Source: Metabacillus malikii (GTDB lineage Bacteria; Bacillota; Bacilli; Bacillales; Bacillaceae). From it: a stretch of DNA of 64,000 bases. The notes under the pieces were generated by a model that did not search any database, had not been told where the DNA came from, and was given only the letters and a program-made list of their open reading frames with translations. Positions 17,206-27,210 of the stretch are shown here, piece after piece. The translations under genes and the position numbers were made by a program. The stretch spans positions 1-64,000 of the forward strand of contig NZ_JAUSUD010000004.1 in the NCBI RefSeq assembly GCF_030813355.1, given 5' to 3'. Each line of letters starts with the position of its first letter. Position 1 is the stretch's first letter.

Positions 17206-18459
17206 GTGGATACAAAAGAAAGTTCGGTAAAAATATCAGTTCGAAAAGTGTCGAAAATATTTGGTAAAAATACGAAGAAAGCTGTTCAACTTCTCAACGA
17301 AGGTAAATCCAAACAAGAAATATTGAAAAAAGCTGGTGCTACTGTTGGTGTTAATCAGGCCAGTTTTGATATCTATCAAGGTGAAATTTTTGTGATTATG
17401 GGTTTATCAGGTAGTGGGAAGTCTACCTTAGTTCGTATGTTTAATCGGTTAATTGAACCTACAAGTGGACAAGTCCTAATAGATGGACAAAACATAGTTG
17501 AAATGAAAAAAGATGCGCTTAGAAATGTTCGGCGGAAAAAAATGAGCATGGTATTTCAACGTTTTGCATTGTTTCCACATCGTACGGTCCTTGCCAATAC
17601 TGAGTACGGTTTAGAAATTCAAGGCATCGAAAAGGATAAACGAAAAGAACTTGCACTTGAAGCGTTGAATTTAGTAGGACTAGCGGGTTATGAACATCAA
17701 TATCCAAGCCAACTTAGTGGTGGTATGCAACAGAGGGTTGGGTTAGCGAGAGCCTTAGCAAATGACCCTGACATATTATTGATGGACGAAGCATTTAGTG
17801 CTCTAGATCCACTAATCAGAAAAGATATGCAGGATGAATTGCTGGATTTGCAATCAAGTATGGAAAAAACAATCATTTTTATTACCCATGATCTTGATGA
17901 GGCATTAAGAATAGGAGACCGGATCGCGTTAATGAAGGATGGTAATATTGTTCAAATTGGAACACCTGAGGAAATATTAATGAATCCTTCTAATGATTAT
18001 GTTGAACGATTTGTGGAAGATGTCGATTTATCTAAAGTTTTAACTGCAGGACATGTAATGAAACGAGCAGAAATAATTTATCTCGATAAAGGGGCAAGAT
18101 TGGCTCTTAAAACGATGAAAGATAATCAAATCTCAACTGTATATATTGTCGACAAACAAAAGAGATTAATCGGTGCAGTTACTGCAGATAACGCTAAAAA
18201 GGCAATTGAAGAAAATCTTTCATTGGACAAAGTAATGTCTCAACAATTGGTCACAGTAAAACAAGAGACATTATTAGTCGATTTATTTGAAGATGTTTCA
18301 GGTGCGGCAATACCTGTAGCTGTGGTAGACGATGAAAATAAATTAAAGGGAATTGTCATAAAGGGTGCTGTAATAGGCGCACTTGCTGGAAATGAAACAT
18401 ATATTAATAGTTTCCAAACATCTGAGAAACCTTTAGAAGTAAAAAAGGAGGTTCTCTAA
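17206..18459 (+). CDS. opuAA: glycine betaine ABC transporter, ATP-binding subunit
   Basis: A 417-residue ATPase of the OpuA/ProV type. Walker A is GLSGSGKST at about residue 66, the signature is LSGGMQQR at about 171, and Walker B is ILLMDEAFSALDPL near 188. Two C-terminal CBS repeats, about residues 280-400, are the ionic-strength sensor described for OpuA. The GTG at 17206 is preferred over one at 17197 because the GAGGTGA ribosome site would overlap the earlier codon. It begins the opuAA-AB-AC operon divergent from the GbsR-type regulator. Confidence 0.94.
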   Translation: MDTKESSVKISVRKVSKIFGKNTKKAVQLLNEGKSKQEILKKAGATVGVNQASFDIYQGEIFVIMGLSGSGKSTLVRMFNRLIEPTSGQVLIDGQNIVEMKKDALRNVRRKKMSMVFQRFALFPHRTVLANTEYGLEIQGIEKDKRKELALEALNLVGLAGYEHQYPSQLSGGMQQRVGLARALANDPDILLMDEAFSALDPLIRKDMQDELLDLQSSMEKTIIFITHDLDEALRIGDRIALMKDGNIVQIGTPEEILMNPSNDYVERFVEDVDLSKVLTAGHVMKRAEIIYLDKGARLALKTMKDNQISTVYIVDKQKRLIGAVTADNAKKAIEENLSLDKVMSQQLVTVKQETLLVDLFEDVSGAAIPVAVVDDENKLKGIVIKGAVIGALAGNETYINSFQTSEKPLEVKKEVL

Positions 18460-19308
18460 ATGGGAGATTTATTACCAAAACTACAAATTGCAAAATGGAT
18501 TGATTTATTAGTTGAATGGCTCGTTGATCATTTCGAACCCTTATTCGAAGGAATTGCTGGGGGATTAGAACTAATTGTTGATGGGATTGTTAACGGATTA
18601 GGCATCATTCCAGTGCTACTCCTAACGATTATCGTAAGTTTATTAGCTTGGAAAGTTAGTAATTGGAAAATGGCACTCTTTACTTTAATCGGATTGCTAT
18701 TAATTGATAATCTTGGCTACTGGGACAATATGCTTGATACGATAGCTTTAGTTCTCACTTCTGTTGCGATTTCAATTATTCTTGGTATTCCAATCGGAAT
18801 ATGGGCTTCTCAAAGTGATAAGGTAGGAAAAGTTGTTACACCTTTGCTAGATTTCATGCAAACAATGCCTGCATTTGTCTATCTTTTACCTGCAATCTTT
18901 TTCTTTAATATTGGTGTAGTCCCTGGCGTTGTCGCTTCTGTAATATTTGCAATGCCTCCAACTATTCGTTTAACCATTCTAGGTATTAAGCAAGTGCCTG
19001 AAGACTTAATTGAAGCTACACAAGCATTTGGTTCGACAACTTCACAAAAGTTAATAAAAGTCCAATTGCCTTTAGCTTTGCCAACTATAATGGCAGGGGT
19101 TAATCAAAGTATCATGCTCGCATTATCAATGGTTGTTATCGCATCAATGGTAGGTGCTCCTGGTTTAGGTGCAGACGTTTATCGTGCTGTTACTCAGCTC
19201 CAAACAGGTACAGGATTTGAAGCTGGCTTAGCAATCGTAATCATTGCGATTATTCTTGATAGAATTACTCAAAATATTGGTAAATCAAAAAGAGGAGGAA
19301 CTTTATAA
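18460..19308 (+). CDS. opuAB: glycine betaine ABC transporter, permease
   Basis: A 282-residue permease with about six to eight membrane helices. The binding-protein-dependent transport motif reads EDLIEATQAFGSTTSQKLIKVQLP near residue 185-208. The length equals that of B. subtilis OpuAB as I recall it. GGAGG lies at the end of opuAA, eight bases before the ATG. It overlaps opuAC by one base. Confidence 0.94.
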   Translation: MGDLLPKLQIAKWIDLLVEWLVDHFEPLFEGIAGGLELIVDGIVNGLGIIPVLLLTIIVSLLAWKVSNWKMALFTLIGLLLIDNLGYWDNMLDTIALVLTSVAISIILGIPIGIWASQSDKVGKVVTPLLDFMQTMPAFVYLLPAIFFFNIGVVPGVVASVIFAMPPTIRLTILGIKQVPEDLIEATQAFGSTTSQKLIKVQLPLALPTIMAGVNQSIMLALSMVVIASMVGAPGLGADVYRAVTQLQTGTGFEAGLAIVIIAIILDRITQNIGKSKRGGTL

Positions 19309-20198
19309 TGTTTACTAAAATGACTAAGGTATCAATAGCATTAGGATTATCACTTACTTTAGCTGCATGTAATAGTGCTGAGGAGAGTAGTAGCTCAAAA
19401 GATACGAAAACGATAGGTGAAGCTGTAAATTATGAGGTTATTGGAATAGATCCAGGTGCAGGAATAATGAAAGCAACGTCTAGTGCACTTGAGGAATATG
19501 AACTTTCTGATTGGGAGCTCGTTGAAGGTTCCGGTGCTGCTATGACTGCGTCCTTAAAAAAGGCATATGATAAGGAAGAGCCAATTATTATTACAGGGTG
19601 GACACCACATTGGAAGTTTTCAAAGTTTGACTTAAAATATCTAGAGGATCCGAAAGGTGTCTACGGAGAGGCCGAAAATATCCACTCTATTGCACGTAAA
19701 GGGTTGGCAGAAGATTTACCTGGTGTACATAAAGTAATCGACCAATTTGCATGGACACCAGATGAAATGGGAGAGGTAATGAGTAATATTCAAGATGGAG
19801 TATCACCTGAGGAAGCTTCTGCTACATGGGTTGAAGAAAACTCTGATAAGGTAGCTGAGTGGACAAAGGATGCTAAAGAAGGTAATGGTGAAGAAGTAAA
19901 ACTTGCTTATGTTGCTTGGGATAGTGAAATAGCAAGTACAAATGTATTAGCTAAAGTATTATTAGATTTAGGCTATGATGTTAAATTAAGCCAGGTAGAA
20001 GCAGGGCCTATGTGGGCCGGTGTTGCAAATGGAAGTATTGATGCACATGTTGCCGGATGGTTACCATTAACGCATGCTGACCCATATGAAAAGTTTGAGG
20101 GTCAATTTGATGACCTTGGTGCAAATCTTGAAGGTGCTAAAACAGGATTAGTTGTACCTTCATATATGGATATTGACTCAATCGAGGACTTAAAATAA
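19308..20198 (+). CDS. opuAC: glycine betaine-binding lipoprotein
   Basis: A 296-residue extracytoplasmic solute-binding protein anchored as a lipoprotein. The lipobox is LAAC, with the cysteine at about residue 21. The ligand box of OpuAC/ProX proteins uses tryptophans; candidate residues occur in GWTPHW, YVAWDS and AGWLP. Its ATG overlaps the opuAB stop codon. A terminator follows after about 95 bases. The product would deliver glycine betaine, and probably proline betaine, to the OpuAA/AB complex for osmoprotection. Confidence 0.94.
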   Translation: MFTKMTKVSIALGLSLTLAACNSAEESSSSKDTKTIGEAVNYEVIGIDPGAGIMKATSSALEEYELSDWELVEGSGAAMTASLKKAYDKEEPIIITGWTPHWKFSKFDLKYLEDPKGVYGEAENIHSIARKGLAEDLPGVHKVIDQFAWTPDEMGEVMSNIQDGVSPEEASATWVEENSDKVAEWTKDAKEGNGEEVKLAYVAWDSEIASTNVLAKVLLDLGYDVKLSQVEAGPMWAGVANGSIDAHVAGWLPLTHADPYEKFEGQFDDLGANLEGAKTGLVVPSYMDIDSIEDLK

Positions 20199-20292
20199 AT
20201 TCATAATGAAATTTTGTTGAATGATTTCATTAGAAATGCACTAAGAGGTAAGAATCGATGGTGAGAAACACCACAAGATAATAGATTTCTAG

Positions 20293-20326
20293 TAAACCCA
20301 TGTACCTATGTATGTGGGTTTTTTAA
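20293..20326 (+). terminator. opuA operon terminator
   Basis: AAACCCATGTAC pairs with GTATGTGGGTTT (G-U pairs included), followed by a T-run. Confidence 0.8.
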
Positions 20327-20546
20327 TCTTTGCAAAATCCACAGTTTCGTTTAAGATAGTCATAGAAATTTAACAGGAGTGGGAGAGTGTAGCATTAACG
20401 ATCATTATCTTTACACATTTAGGATACCGTACCTTTTTTAATGAAACGCAGTCAATTTATTGGACAAATTGATTAGTAGATTTATAAATCAGTAAAAGGG
20501 AAAGAATATAATTAGTATGTATACTCATTGCTTGACCATTGTTTTT
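20327..20546. other. intergenic, no feature seen
   Basis: AT-rich spacer between the opuA terminator and the channel-gene terminator. I see no reading frame with a ribosome site and no repeat beyond a short GGAGTGGGAGAGTG string that recurs near 21415. Confidence 0.4.
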
Positions 20547-20588
20547 ATAAAGACAGTATTTCCGAGACTTAGGAAATACTGTCTTTAT
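20547..20588 (-). terminator. terminator of the K+ channel gene
   Basis: Seventeen-base perfect arms ATAAAGACAGTATTTCC and GGAAATACTGTCTTTAT around an eight-base loop. It overlaps the stop codon of the channel gene. Confidence 0.8.
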
Positions 20589-21282
20589 GTTGTTTATATT
20601 CCTCTAATTTAGTAATCATTATATCTATTTCTGTTTCAGTAAGGGAAGAGCTGTTATCAATTCGGTCTTTTACATATTTTAATTGCTCCGGAAGTACTCT
20701 ACCTCTTGAGAAGTAGGATGCAACGGTTCCTGTCACGACCCCAATTAATCCGATCCCGACGAACATTAAGAAGGATGCTATTAAGCGTCCAACAGTTGTC
20801 TCGGGATACAAGTCACCATAACCAACAGTAGTCGTTGTAACAACGGACCACCAGAGGGCATCTTCAAATGTTTCAAAGTTAGGCTCAAGCCAAAACATTA
20901 GTGTTGCACTAAAAAATAGTAATATAACAATAACAATAAAAATCCGATCGACTTTATATTTTTTGGTTAAGACTTCAAGAAAAGAGTCTTTTCGATAAAT
21001 AAGAGCAATGAGACGAACAATTCTAAATAATCGTACTAACCGTAACGTCCTAAATAATTGGTCAAGCGGTATTAGAGCAATAAGTTCCAGTGGATGATTC
21101 TTTATAAATGACTTTTTATCATCACTAACAATGAAACGAATTACATAATCAATAAGAAATAAACCCCAAACAAACCAAGATAAAATGTAATCCTGATCGT
21201 TAGGTAGCTTTACAACGACGGAAAAAATGATTAAACAAGCCAATAAGATTTCATAGGTGAATGACACGATCGTCTTGTTCAT
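20569..21282 (-). CDS. voltage-sensor-type potassium channel
   Basis: A 237-residue six-helix channel subunit. The selectivity filter TTTTVGYGD lies at about residue 148-156 between S5 and S6. The S4-like segment RTLRLVRLFRIVRLIALIYR has Arg at every third position, as in voltage sensors. A cytoplasmic tail of about 45 residues follows S6. The ATG at 21282 is chosen over an upstream GTG because AGGAGGTG lies six bases before it. It stands alone between terminators. Potassium flux could serve osmotic adaptation like the neighbouring opuA, but that link is inference. Confidence 0.9.
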   Translation of the reverse strand: MNKTIVSFTYEILLACLIIFSVVVKLPNDQDYILSWFVWGLFLIDYVIRFIVSDDKKSFIKNHPLELIALIPLDQLFRTLRLVRLFRIVRLIALIYRKDSFLEVLTKKYKVDRIFIVIVILLFFSATLMFWLEPNFETFEDALWWSVVTTTTVGYGDLYPETTVGRLIASFLMFVGIGLIGVVTGTVASYFSRGRVLPEQLKYVKDRIDNSSSLTETEIDIMITKLEEYKQHKDSIS

Positions 21283-21620
21283 GTAAAGCACCTCCTAAGC
21301 TGAAATATACTTTTACAATTTCTTATAATATATTAACATAATAGGGAGTTAACTCGTATCACGATATGTACTTATATAAAATGCACTTGGATATATTATC
21401 CATAATAATGGATAGGAGTGGGGGAGTGCGTACGAAGTAGATGGTTCTGTATTTTAACATCTTATTGTATATTATAAAGGGTTAATGGACACTTATTACT
21501 ATTGTTTACATACAAAATAACACATGTAATTAATTGCTTTGCTAGATGAATTCATGTATAGGACAGGCTGTAATGTTTAGTATAAGTAATTTAAATCGAT
21601 AACTTTTAAATGAAAATTCA
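21283..21620. other. intergenic region upstream of the channel gene
   Basis: About 340 AT-rich bases containing the presumed leftward promoter of the channel gene. No convincing reading frame or repeat was seen. Confidence 0.4.
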
Positions 21621-21665
21621 TTTTCTGTCTCAATATCTTAAGTTAACTTAGAATATGAGACAAAA
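21621..21665. terminator. hairpin downstream of xerS
   Basis: TTTT-TGTCTCA type arms pair with TGAGACAAAA around a loop of about 23 bases; the plus strand has one extra C in the left arm. It lies 66 bases past the xerS stop and is followed on the minus strand by a second small hairpin. Confidence 0.45.
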
Positions 21666-21677
21666 TTCATAATCGAT

Positions 21678-21720
<43 letters not shown>

Positions 21721-21730
21721 AAGACCCGTT

Positions 21731-22810
21731 TTAATGGTCTTTAGGCATATCCATTCTATCTACCGCACTTCGCAAGTCATCATTTTTAATATGTGTGTAA
21801 ATCATTGTTGTTTGTATCGAAGAGTGACCTAATTGACGCCTTAATTTTGGAACGTCGTTAATCTCTGCATGATATCTAGTCGCAAATGAATGCCTTAATT
21901 TATGAACTGACAATGCGGGTTTTCCGAATGAATGTGCATATTTCTCAATCATTTTTTCAATTGAGCGAGCTGTTAAGCGTCGCGATTTTCCTTTAGGACC
22001 CATTGGTGCTGCAACAAATAGGGCTTTGTTTGCTTTTTCTACATGATATCGTTTTTCTCTTATATGCAGGTATTGCTGAAGGTCATCCATAGCAATTTTA
22101 CTAAAGAAAACGTATTGCTCCTTATTACCTTTACGAATAACCCGTGCTGAATACTTTGTAAAATCAATATCTTCAAGATTAAGGTTAACAACTTCAGATA
22201 ATCGTAGGCCAGATCCTAATATTAAAGAGATAATCGCTGTGTCACGTTCTTTATTCATTTGATAGAAATTAGTCAGCTTCTTATTGTCTTTAATCATTTC
22301 AACATAGTCGTGGGCGACAAACCTTCGGAAATTTTCATATTCATCACCAAGCAGTATTTTACCTTCCATTTTATTCGCAAGTGTTTCCATGCTTTGTTTA
22401 AGCTCATTAAATTCAATTTTTGCCATGACATTACGGTTTATGTACGGCTTTAAATCACGGGTTTCAGCAATGTTTTGCAAATAATTGAATAAAGACTTTA
22501 ATGCAGATAATTTACGGTTAACCGTAACGGCTTTGTTTCGGTGTTCGTATTGTAGTGCATTTAAAAAGCCTTCAACTTGCTGGACAGTAAGTTTTTCTAA
22601 TAATTCTAATGGTATGTCTTTTATATGACCTGCAAAAAGCTGCTCTGAGATTAGCCATTGGAAAAAGATTTTGTAATCATGACAATAATTTAATAATGAT
22701 GCGGGAGAAAGTTTTCTACGTCTATGGTCAATAAATTCCTCAACATACCAAGGCAATTCTTTAAGTAACATCGATAATTTTTTGTTATGCAGTTGTGATT
22801 GTTCTGTCAT
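21731..22810 (-). CDS. xerS: XerS-type tyrosine recombinase
   Basis: A 359-residue site-specific recombinase of the XerS size class, longer than XerC/XerD (about 300 residues). A SAM-like N-terminal core-binding domain (about residues 15-125) precedes the catalytic domain. Catalytic residues are Arg in GSGLRLSEV, HKLRH, the second His in QLGHSS, and Tyr in TTMIYTHI. In streptococci XerS alone resolves chromosome dimers at a dif site next to its gene. Bacilli usually use CodV/RipX for this, so the role here may be different or additional. An inverted repeat lies 54-87 bases upstream of the start. Confidence 0.88.
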   Translation of the reverse strand: MTEQSQLHNKKLSMLLKELPWYVEEFIDHRRRKLSPASLLNYCHDYKIFFQWLISEQLFAGHIKDIPLELLEKLTVQQVEGFLNALQYEHRNKAVTVNRKLSALKSLFNYLQNIAETRDLKPYINRNVMAKIEFNELKQSMETLANKMEGKILLGDEYENFRRFVAHDYVEMIKDNKKLTNFYQMNKERDTAIISLILGSGLRLSEVVNLNLEDIDFTKYSARVIRKGNKEQYVFFSKIAMDDLQQYLHIREKRYHVEKANKALFVAAPMGPKGKSRRLTARSIEKMIEKYAHSFGKPALSVHKLRHSFATRYHAEINDVPKLRRQLGHSSIQTTMIYTHIKNDDLRSAVDRMDMPKDH

Positions 22811-22863
22811 TATAAAAACACCTCAACGGAATTTGTTATCTATATTTATTATAATTACTAGAT

Positions 22864-22897
22864 ATTATTACGTCAAATTTATATTTTACGTAATAAT
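22864..22897. promoter_or_regulatory. inverted repeat upstream of xerS
   Basis: Ten-base perfect arms ATTATTACGT and ACGTAATAAT separated by 14 bases. It could be an operator over the xerS promoter or a recombinase binding site. The spacing is longer than the six to eight bases of typical dif sites. Confidence 0.4.
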
Positions 22898-23043
22898 CTA
22901 TTTATTAAACTCCCTCTAATCATTTTAAGGTGTCCATAAATATACGTGAAGTCGTTTATTAAAGTTTGATATGTTATGTTGAGCTCATTGTTGAATTTGT
23001 AACTATGCTCTCTTCTTCACTTTATTGCTAAAAATGATTCCTA

Positions 23044-23139
23044 CTATAAAGCATCAAATAATTTTTCAAAGCCATCAATCAGCTTTTTTTTATAGTGTGC
23101 AACTTCTCCTTTTACTTCGTCGTTATTACTTGCATAAGT
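23044..23139 (-). pseudogene. possible 3' remnant of a lost gene
   Basis: A 31-codon open end, TYASNNDEVKGEVAHYKKKL then IDGFEKLFDAL and a stop, reads like the natural C-terminus of a soluble protein. The frame is closed by a stop directly upstream and no start or ribosome site is present. Family not identified. It could be coincidence. Confidence 0.3.
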
Positions 23140-23324
23140 TTAGCGACCAGCTCTAATTAATTAATGAAAAAATGCATATTCCTATAGGAATGTGTTGTAT
23201 TGTTACACGCTTGAACTATTTTAGGAAATATTTAATTTAAAAGTTTACCCTTACATATTCTTTCAAAAAATGGAAAATAATAATCCGTAGAATCTGTATT
23301 CTATTACATATTAGGAGTCCATAT

Positions 23325-24428
23325 ATGCCTAAAGAAAGATTAAGCTCAGTCCAACTAATCTTTGTGATTGTAAGTTTTCTTATTGGGAACACCTTTATGT
23401 ACAATACTGGGTCTGGTGCAAAACAGGATGCATGGCTCGTGTTCCTTTTTACTATGATTGGTGGATTTATATTGATGTACGTTTATATTAAATTATGTAC
23501 ATATTACCCTGGAGAATCATTGGTCCAAATTATCCCTAAGGTTGTTGGTAGACTTATTTCATATCCAATCATATTACTTTACATTATTTACTTCATTTAT
23601 CTCGCTTCAAAGGCTTGTCGAGATTTTGGTGAACTAATAGCAGCAACAATATTGGATGAAACACCAATAGAGGTCGTCATTGCAAGTTTTATGGTGTTAA
23701 TCATTTATTGCTTACATGGCGGTGTAGAAGTATTTGGTCGTATGGGTGAAGTCGTTTTTCCGATATACATTATTGCGATTATGATTGTATGGATTTTGTT
23801 ATCTACAGTTGACCAATTCTCTATTGAAAATTTAACACCTGTATTAGGTAATGGCATGAAACCTGTATTAAATGAAATCTTTCCAACCGTATTAACCTTT
23901 CCATTTGGTGAATCAATCATTATTACAATGTTTATCCCTTTGCTACAAAAAGGAGCAAATCTTAAAATAATCGGTTTTTCGGCTATTGCATTGACCACCT
24001 TCCTATTAGTCACGAATATCATTATGGTCCTGAGTGTATTAGGACCAGAGGTATATAGTGACCAGTTTTTCCCCCTCCTTTCTGCTACGAGAATGATTTC
24101 AATTGCTGATTTTCTTGAGAGATTTGATGCATTGATTATATTAATGATGGTTGCAGGCGTTTTTTTTAAGGTTGGTGGATGGATATATGGAGCAGCTACG
24201 GGAATTAGCCAATTGTTGAAATTAAAGCAAAATAAATCTGTGTTACTTGGTCTAGGAACGATAATAGCACCAATGGCGCTCATCATCGCATCAAATCAGA
24301 TTGAATATAATGAAATTGGTTTGGAACTTGTTCCTTTATATATTCATATCCCCCTTCAAATCGTGATTCCTCTTCTATTGTTAGTAATAGCATTTATACG
24401 TAACAAAATGGAGAAAAAGAAATCATAG
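23325..24428 (+). CDS. germinant receptor B subunit (GerAB/GerKB family permease)
   Basis: A 367-residue spore germination protein of the amino acid permease (APC) superfamily with about ten membrane helices. The family start SSVQLIFVIVSFLIGNTF is clear. B subunits bind the germinant in the spore inner membrane. The ribosome site TTAGGAG lies seven bases before the ATG. It is first in a B-A-C-D operon. Forespore (sigma G) expression is expected from family knowledge, but I could not place a good promoter. Confidence 0.92.
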   Translation: MPKERLSSVQLIFVIVSFLIGNTFMYNTGSGAKQDAWLVFLFTMIGGFILMYVYIKLCTYYPGESLVQIIPKVVGRLISYPIILLYIIYFIYLASKACRDFGELIAATILDETPIEVVIASFMVLIIYCLHGGVEVFGRMGEVVFPIYIIAIMIVWILLSTVDQFSIENLTPVLGNGMKPVLNEIFPTVLTFPFGESIIITMFIPLLQKGANLKIIGFSAIALTTFLLVTNIIMVLSVLGPEVYSDQFFPLLSATRMISIADFLERFDALIILMMVAGVFFKVGGWIYGAATGISQLLKLKQNKSVLLGLGTIIAPMALIIASNQIEYNEIGLELVPLYIHIPLQIVIPLLLLVIAFIRNKMEKKKS

Positions 24429-24465
24429 AGTCAGTATACATGGGTTATTCTGAGGAGTGCTTGAA

Positions 24466-26004
24466 TTGAAATTATTTAAACGTAAAGTAAAATCATCAAA
24501 AAAGTCCCAGAAACATCAGTCTATAGGTCAATCTCAAAACGATTGTGGCAAAAGTGAAATATCTATCGAAATACAGGAAAATCTTTCTGAGCTTAAAAAG
24601 CTATTCAATGGTGCTGAAGATTTTTCTTATCGAGAGTTTAAAATTAATAAAACGATACCTGCTGCAATTTTCTATTTAAATGGGCTTGTTGAGGAAAAAA
24701 GAATGGAATTACATGTCATTAATCCTCTGTTAAAACCTATGGATGAAGAAAATCCAACTATTGATTCCTTTCTCAAAGAAATTAGTGCAGCAAGTATTGA
24801 GATTAGTCCATCCTTTCAAGAAGCAATAGATTTTATATTATCAGGTGGTACGGTTCTTTTTATAAATGGATATAGTCAAGCATTGCTAATCGGAGAACAT
24901 CATTGGATCCAACGTTCTGTAGACGAACCTTTATCAGAAGCAGTTGTTTTAGGACCCCGGGAAGGTTTTATTGAAAATATACGTACGAACATCAGTATGA
25001 TTCGGAGACGTTTAAAAACAACAGAACTTAAATTCGAATCTTTGAAAATTGGTAAACTCTCTAAAACAGATGTTGTCATAGTCTATTTGGAGAACATTGC
25101 GCAAAAGTCTATTGTTGATGAAATACGTAGTAGGCTAAAAAGGATCGAACTTGATGCAATTGAGGATAGCGGATACATCTTAGAATTTATCGAAGATGAT
25201 CCTTATACAGTCTTTCCCCAAGCCTTACAAACTGAGCGGCCCGATCGTGTGGTCGGGAATATATTAGAAGGAAGAATAGCTATACTCGTTGATAATAGCC
25301 CCTTCGCTTTAATTGTACCGGTTACTTTTTTTCAATTGATGAATGCTTCTGAAGATTATTACGGAAGATTTATTATGACATCCTTTATTAGAGGTATCCG
25401 TTATTTGTTCTTATTTATAGCGTTACTGTTCCCTTCAATCTATATTGCCGTGACGACCTTTCATCAGGAGCTATTGCCAACAAACCTATTATTTAGTGTC
25501 GCAGCTTCAAGGGAAAAAGTACCCTTCCCTGCTGTTATCGAAGCATTATTAATGGAAATTACATTTGAGGCGCTACGAGAAGCTGGTTTACGGCTACCAA
25601 GGCCAATCGGTTCTACTGTTAGTATTGTTGGAGCTTTAGTCATTGGACAAGCAGCAGTAGAAGCAGGTATCGTTTCTGCTCCTTTAGTTATCGTAGTGTC
25701 TACAACTGGAATTGCCTCCTTCATGTTCCCGAGTTATAGCTTTACAGGCGCAATTCGATTACTACGATTTCTTATGATTTTCTTAGCAGCAATATTAGGA
25801 TTTTACGGTATCCTGCTAGGTGTGTTCTTTATTTTAGTGCATTTAGTGAAATTACGTTCTTTTGGTGTTCCTTACTTTTCCCCGGTCGCTCCTCTAAATG
25901 TAAACAATATTAAAGATATATTTATTAGGGTTCCGTGGTGGAAAATGAATGAACGACCAGAACAGACGGCAAAACGGAATTTGAAGCGATTAGGAAAAGA
26001 ATAG
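24466..26004 (+). CDS. germinant receptor A subunit (GerAA/GerKA family)
   Basis: About 512 residues. A hydrophilic N-terminal region of about 280 residues precedes a membrane domain with five or so helices. Hallmark blocks are VVLGPREGFIENIRTNISMI near residue 165-185 and DNSPFALIVPVTFFQLMNAS near 275-300. The TTG at 24466 is chosen because GAGGAG lies eight bases upstream. It follows the B subunit gene by 37 bases and precedes the C subunit gene. The N-terminus is Lys/Ser-rich, as usual for the family. Confidence 0.92.
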   Translation: MKLFKRKVKSSKKSQKHQSIGQSQNDCGKSEISIEIQENLSELKKLFNGAEDFSYREFKINKTIPAAIFYLNGLVEEKRMELHVINPLLKPMDEENPTIDSFLKEISAASIEISPSFQEAIDFILSGGTVLFINGYSQALLIGEHHWIQRSVDEPLSEAVVLGPREGFIENIRTNISMIRRRLKTTELKFESLKIGKLSKTDVVIVYLENIAQKSIVDEIRSRLKRIELDAIEDSGYILEFIEDDPYTVFPQALQTERPDRVVGNILEGRIAILVDNSPFALIVPVTFFQLMNASEDYYGRFIMTSFIRGIRYLFLFIALLFPSIYIAVTTFHQELLPTNLLFSVAASREKVPFPAVIEALLMEITFEALREAGLRLPRPIGSTVSIVGALVIGQAAVEAGIVSAPLVIVVSTTGIASFMFPSYSFTGAIRLLRFLMIFLAAILGFYGILLGVFFILVHLVKLRSFGVPYFSPVAPLNVNNIKDIFIRVPWWKMNERPEQTAKRNLKRLGKE

Positions 26005-26043
26005 TTTATAGGAATTGTACGTGAACAAGTTAGGAAGGTGTTT

Positions 26044-27186
26044 ATGAGAGCAATTAAAGTCGTTCTTTTATTTATTATGACAGTGATCCTTGGTGGTTGC
26101 TGGGATCGTGTTGAAGTAAATGATATCGCAATTGTTACAGCAATCGGCTTAGACCTATACGAGGATGACAAGCTTCGACTCTCACTCCAAGTGGCAATTC
26201 CTTCAAAGTTAGGACCAACATTAAGTGGCGGGAATGGCGAAAGTGGAACTTTTATTATTTCTGAAACTGGTGCGAACGTTTCAGATGCCTATAATAATTT
26301 GCAGGAGAAAATCGGCAGGCAAATATTTTTCTCACAAAGTCGCGTACTGTTAATCGGCGAAGACTTAGCTAAAGAAGGTGTTAAACAGATAGTAGACTTT
26401 CATACAAGGTACCATGAACCACGTATAAATAGTTTTATTATGATTACAAAGGGAGATGCACTAAAAGTCTTAAAAGCAAAGCCGGTCTTAGAGAGTATCG
26501 CTTCTGAAGAATCTAAAGAATTAGCGAAATTAGGTAAAGGAATTACGATATATGTTAGAGATTTTTTAGATATGCTTTTAACAGATGGGCTCGAACCAAT
26601 TGCACCACACTATTCAGTTACCTCATTAGAAGAAAGTAAGGAAGACTCAGAGAAGGGCCAAAAAATAACCGGTGCAGCAGTGTTTAAAGATGAAAAATTG
26701 GTCGGTTGGCTAGATTCATTTGAAACAAGAGCAATTTTATGGATACAAAATAAACTTAATAAAGGTATTATCACCCACCATATCCCCAAAGAAAACGGGA
26801 ATGGCAATATAAGTGGCCAAATTATTAGAGCAGAATCAAAAATTGTCCCTACCATAGAAAATGGTGATTTAAAAATTGATGTGAATATCATTACAGAATT
26901 AAAAGTAATTGAAAATGATTCCGAATTGAATTTAAATGACTCAAAGGTTATCGAAGATTTGCAAAAGCAAATGGAAACTGAGCTTATTGATAAGGTACAA
27001 CAGGTTTTGATAAAGGTTCAAAAGGATTATCAATCAGATATATTTGGATTTGGACAAAGAGTATATAAAGAATATCCTTATGAGTGGAATAATAAATATA
27101 AACAAAATTGGGACGAGTTGTTTACACAACTTGATGTTTCTATAAACGCTAAAGTCTATTTAAGAAGAGTAGGATTAAGAATGTAA
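26044..27186 (+). CDS. germinant receptor C subunit (GerAC/GerKC family lipoprotein)
   Basis: About 380 residues. A lipoprotein signal ends in LGGC with the lipidated cysteine at residue 19, followed by WDRVEVNDIAIVTAIGLD, the family signature. The ATG at 26044 has TAGGAAGG five bases upstream. The C subunit sits on the outer face of the spore inner membrane and needs diacylglyceryl transfer to work. A fourth small gene follows 24 bases downstream. Confidence 0.92.
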   Translation: MRAIKVVLLFIMTVILGGCWDRVEVNDIAIVTAIGLDLYEDDKLRLSLQVAIPSKLGPTLSGGNGESGTFIISETGANVSDAYNNLQEKIGRQIFFSQSRVLLIGEDLAKEGVKQIVDFHTRYHEPRINSFIMITKGDALKVLKAKPVLESIASEESKELAKLGKGITIYVRDFLDMLLTDGLEPIAPHYSVTSLEESKEDSEKGQKITGAAVFKDEKLVGWLDSFETRAILWIQNKLNKGIITHHIPKENGNGNISGQIIRAESKIVPTIENGDLKIDVNIITELKVIENDSELNLNDSKVIEDLQKQMETELIDKVQQVLIKVQKDYQSDIFGFGQRVYKEYPYEWNNKYKQNWDELFTQLDVSINAKVYLRRVGLRM

Positions 27187-27210
27187 AATTCGATTTTGGA
27201 GTAGGATTAT

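Noticed and set aside
20382-21430. GGAGTGGGAGAGTG-like strings in two intergenic regions
   Set aside because: Too short to support a repeat family.
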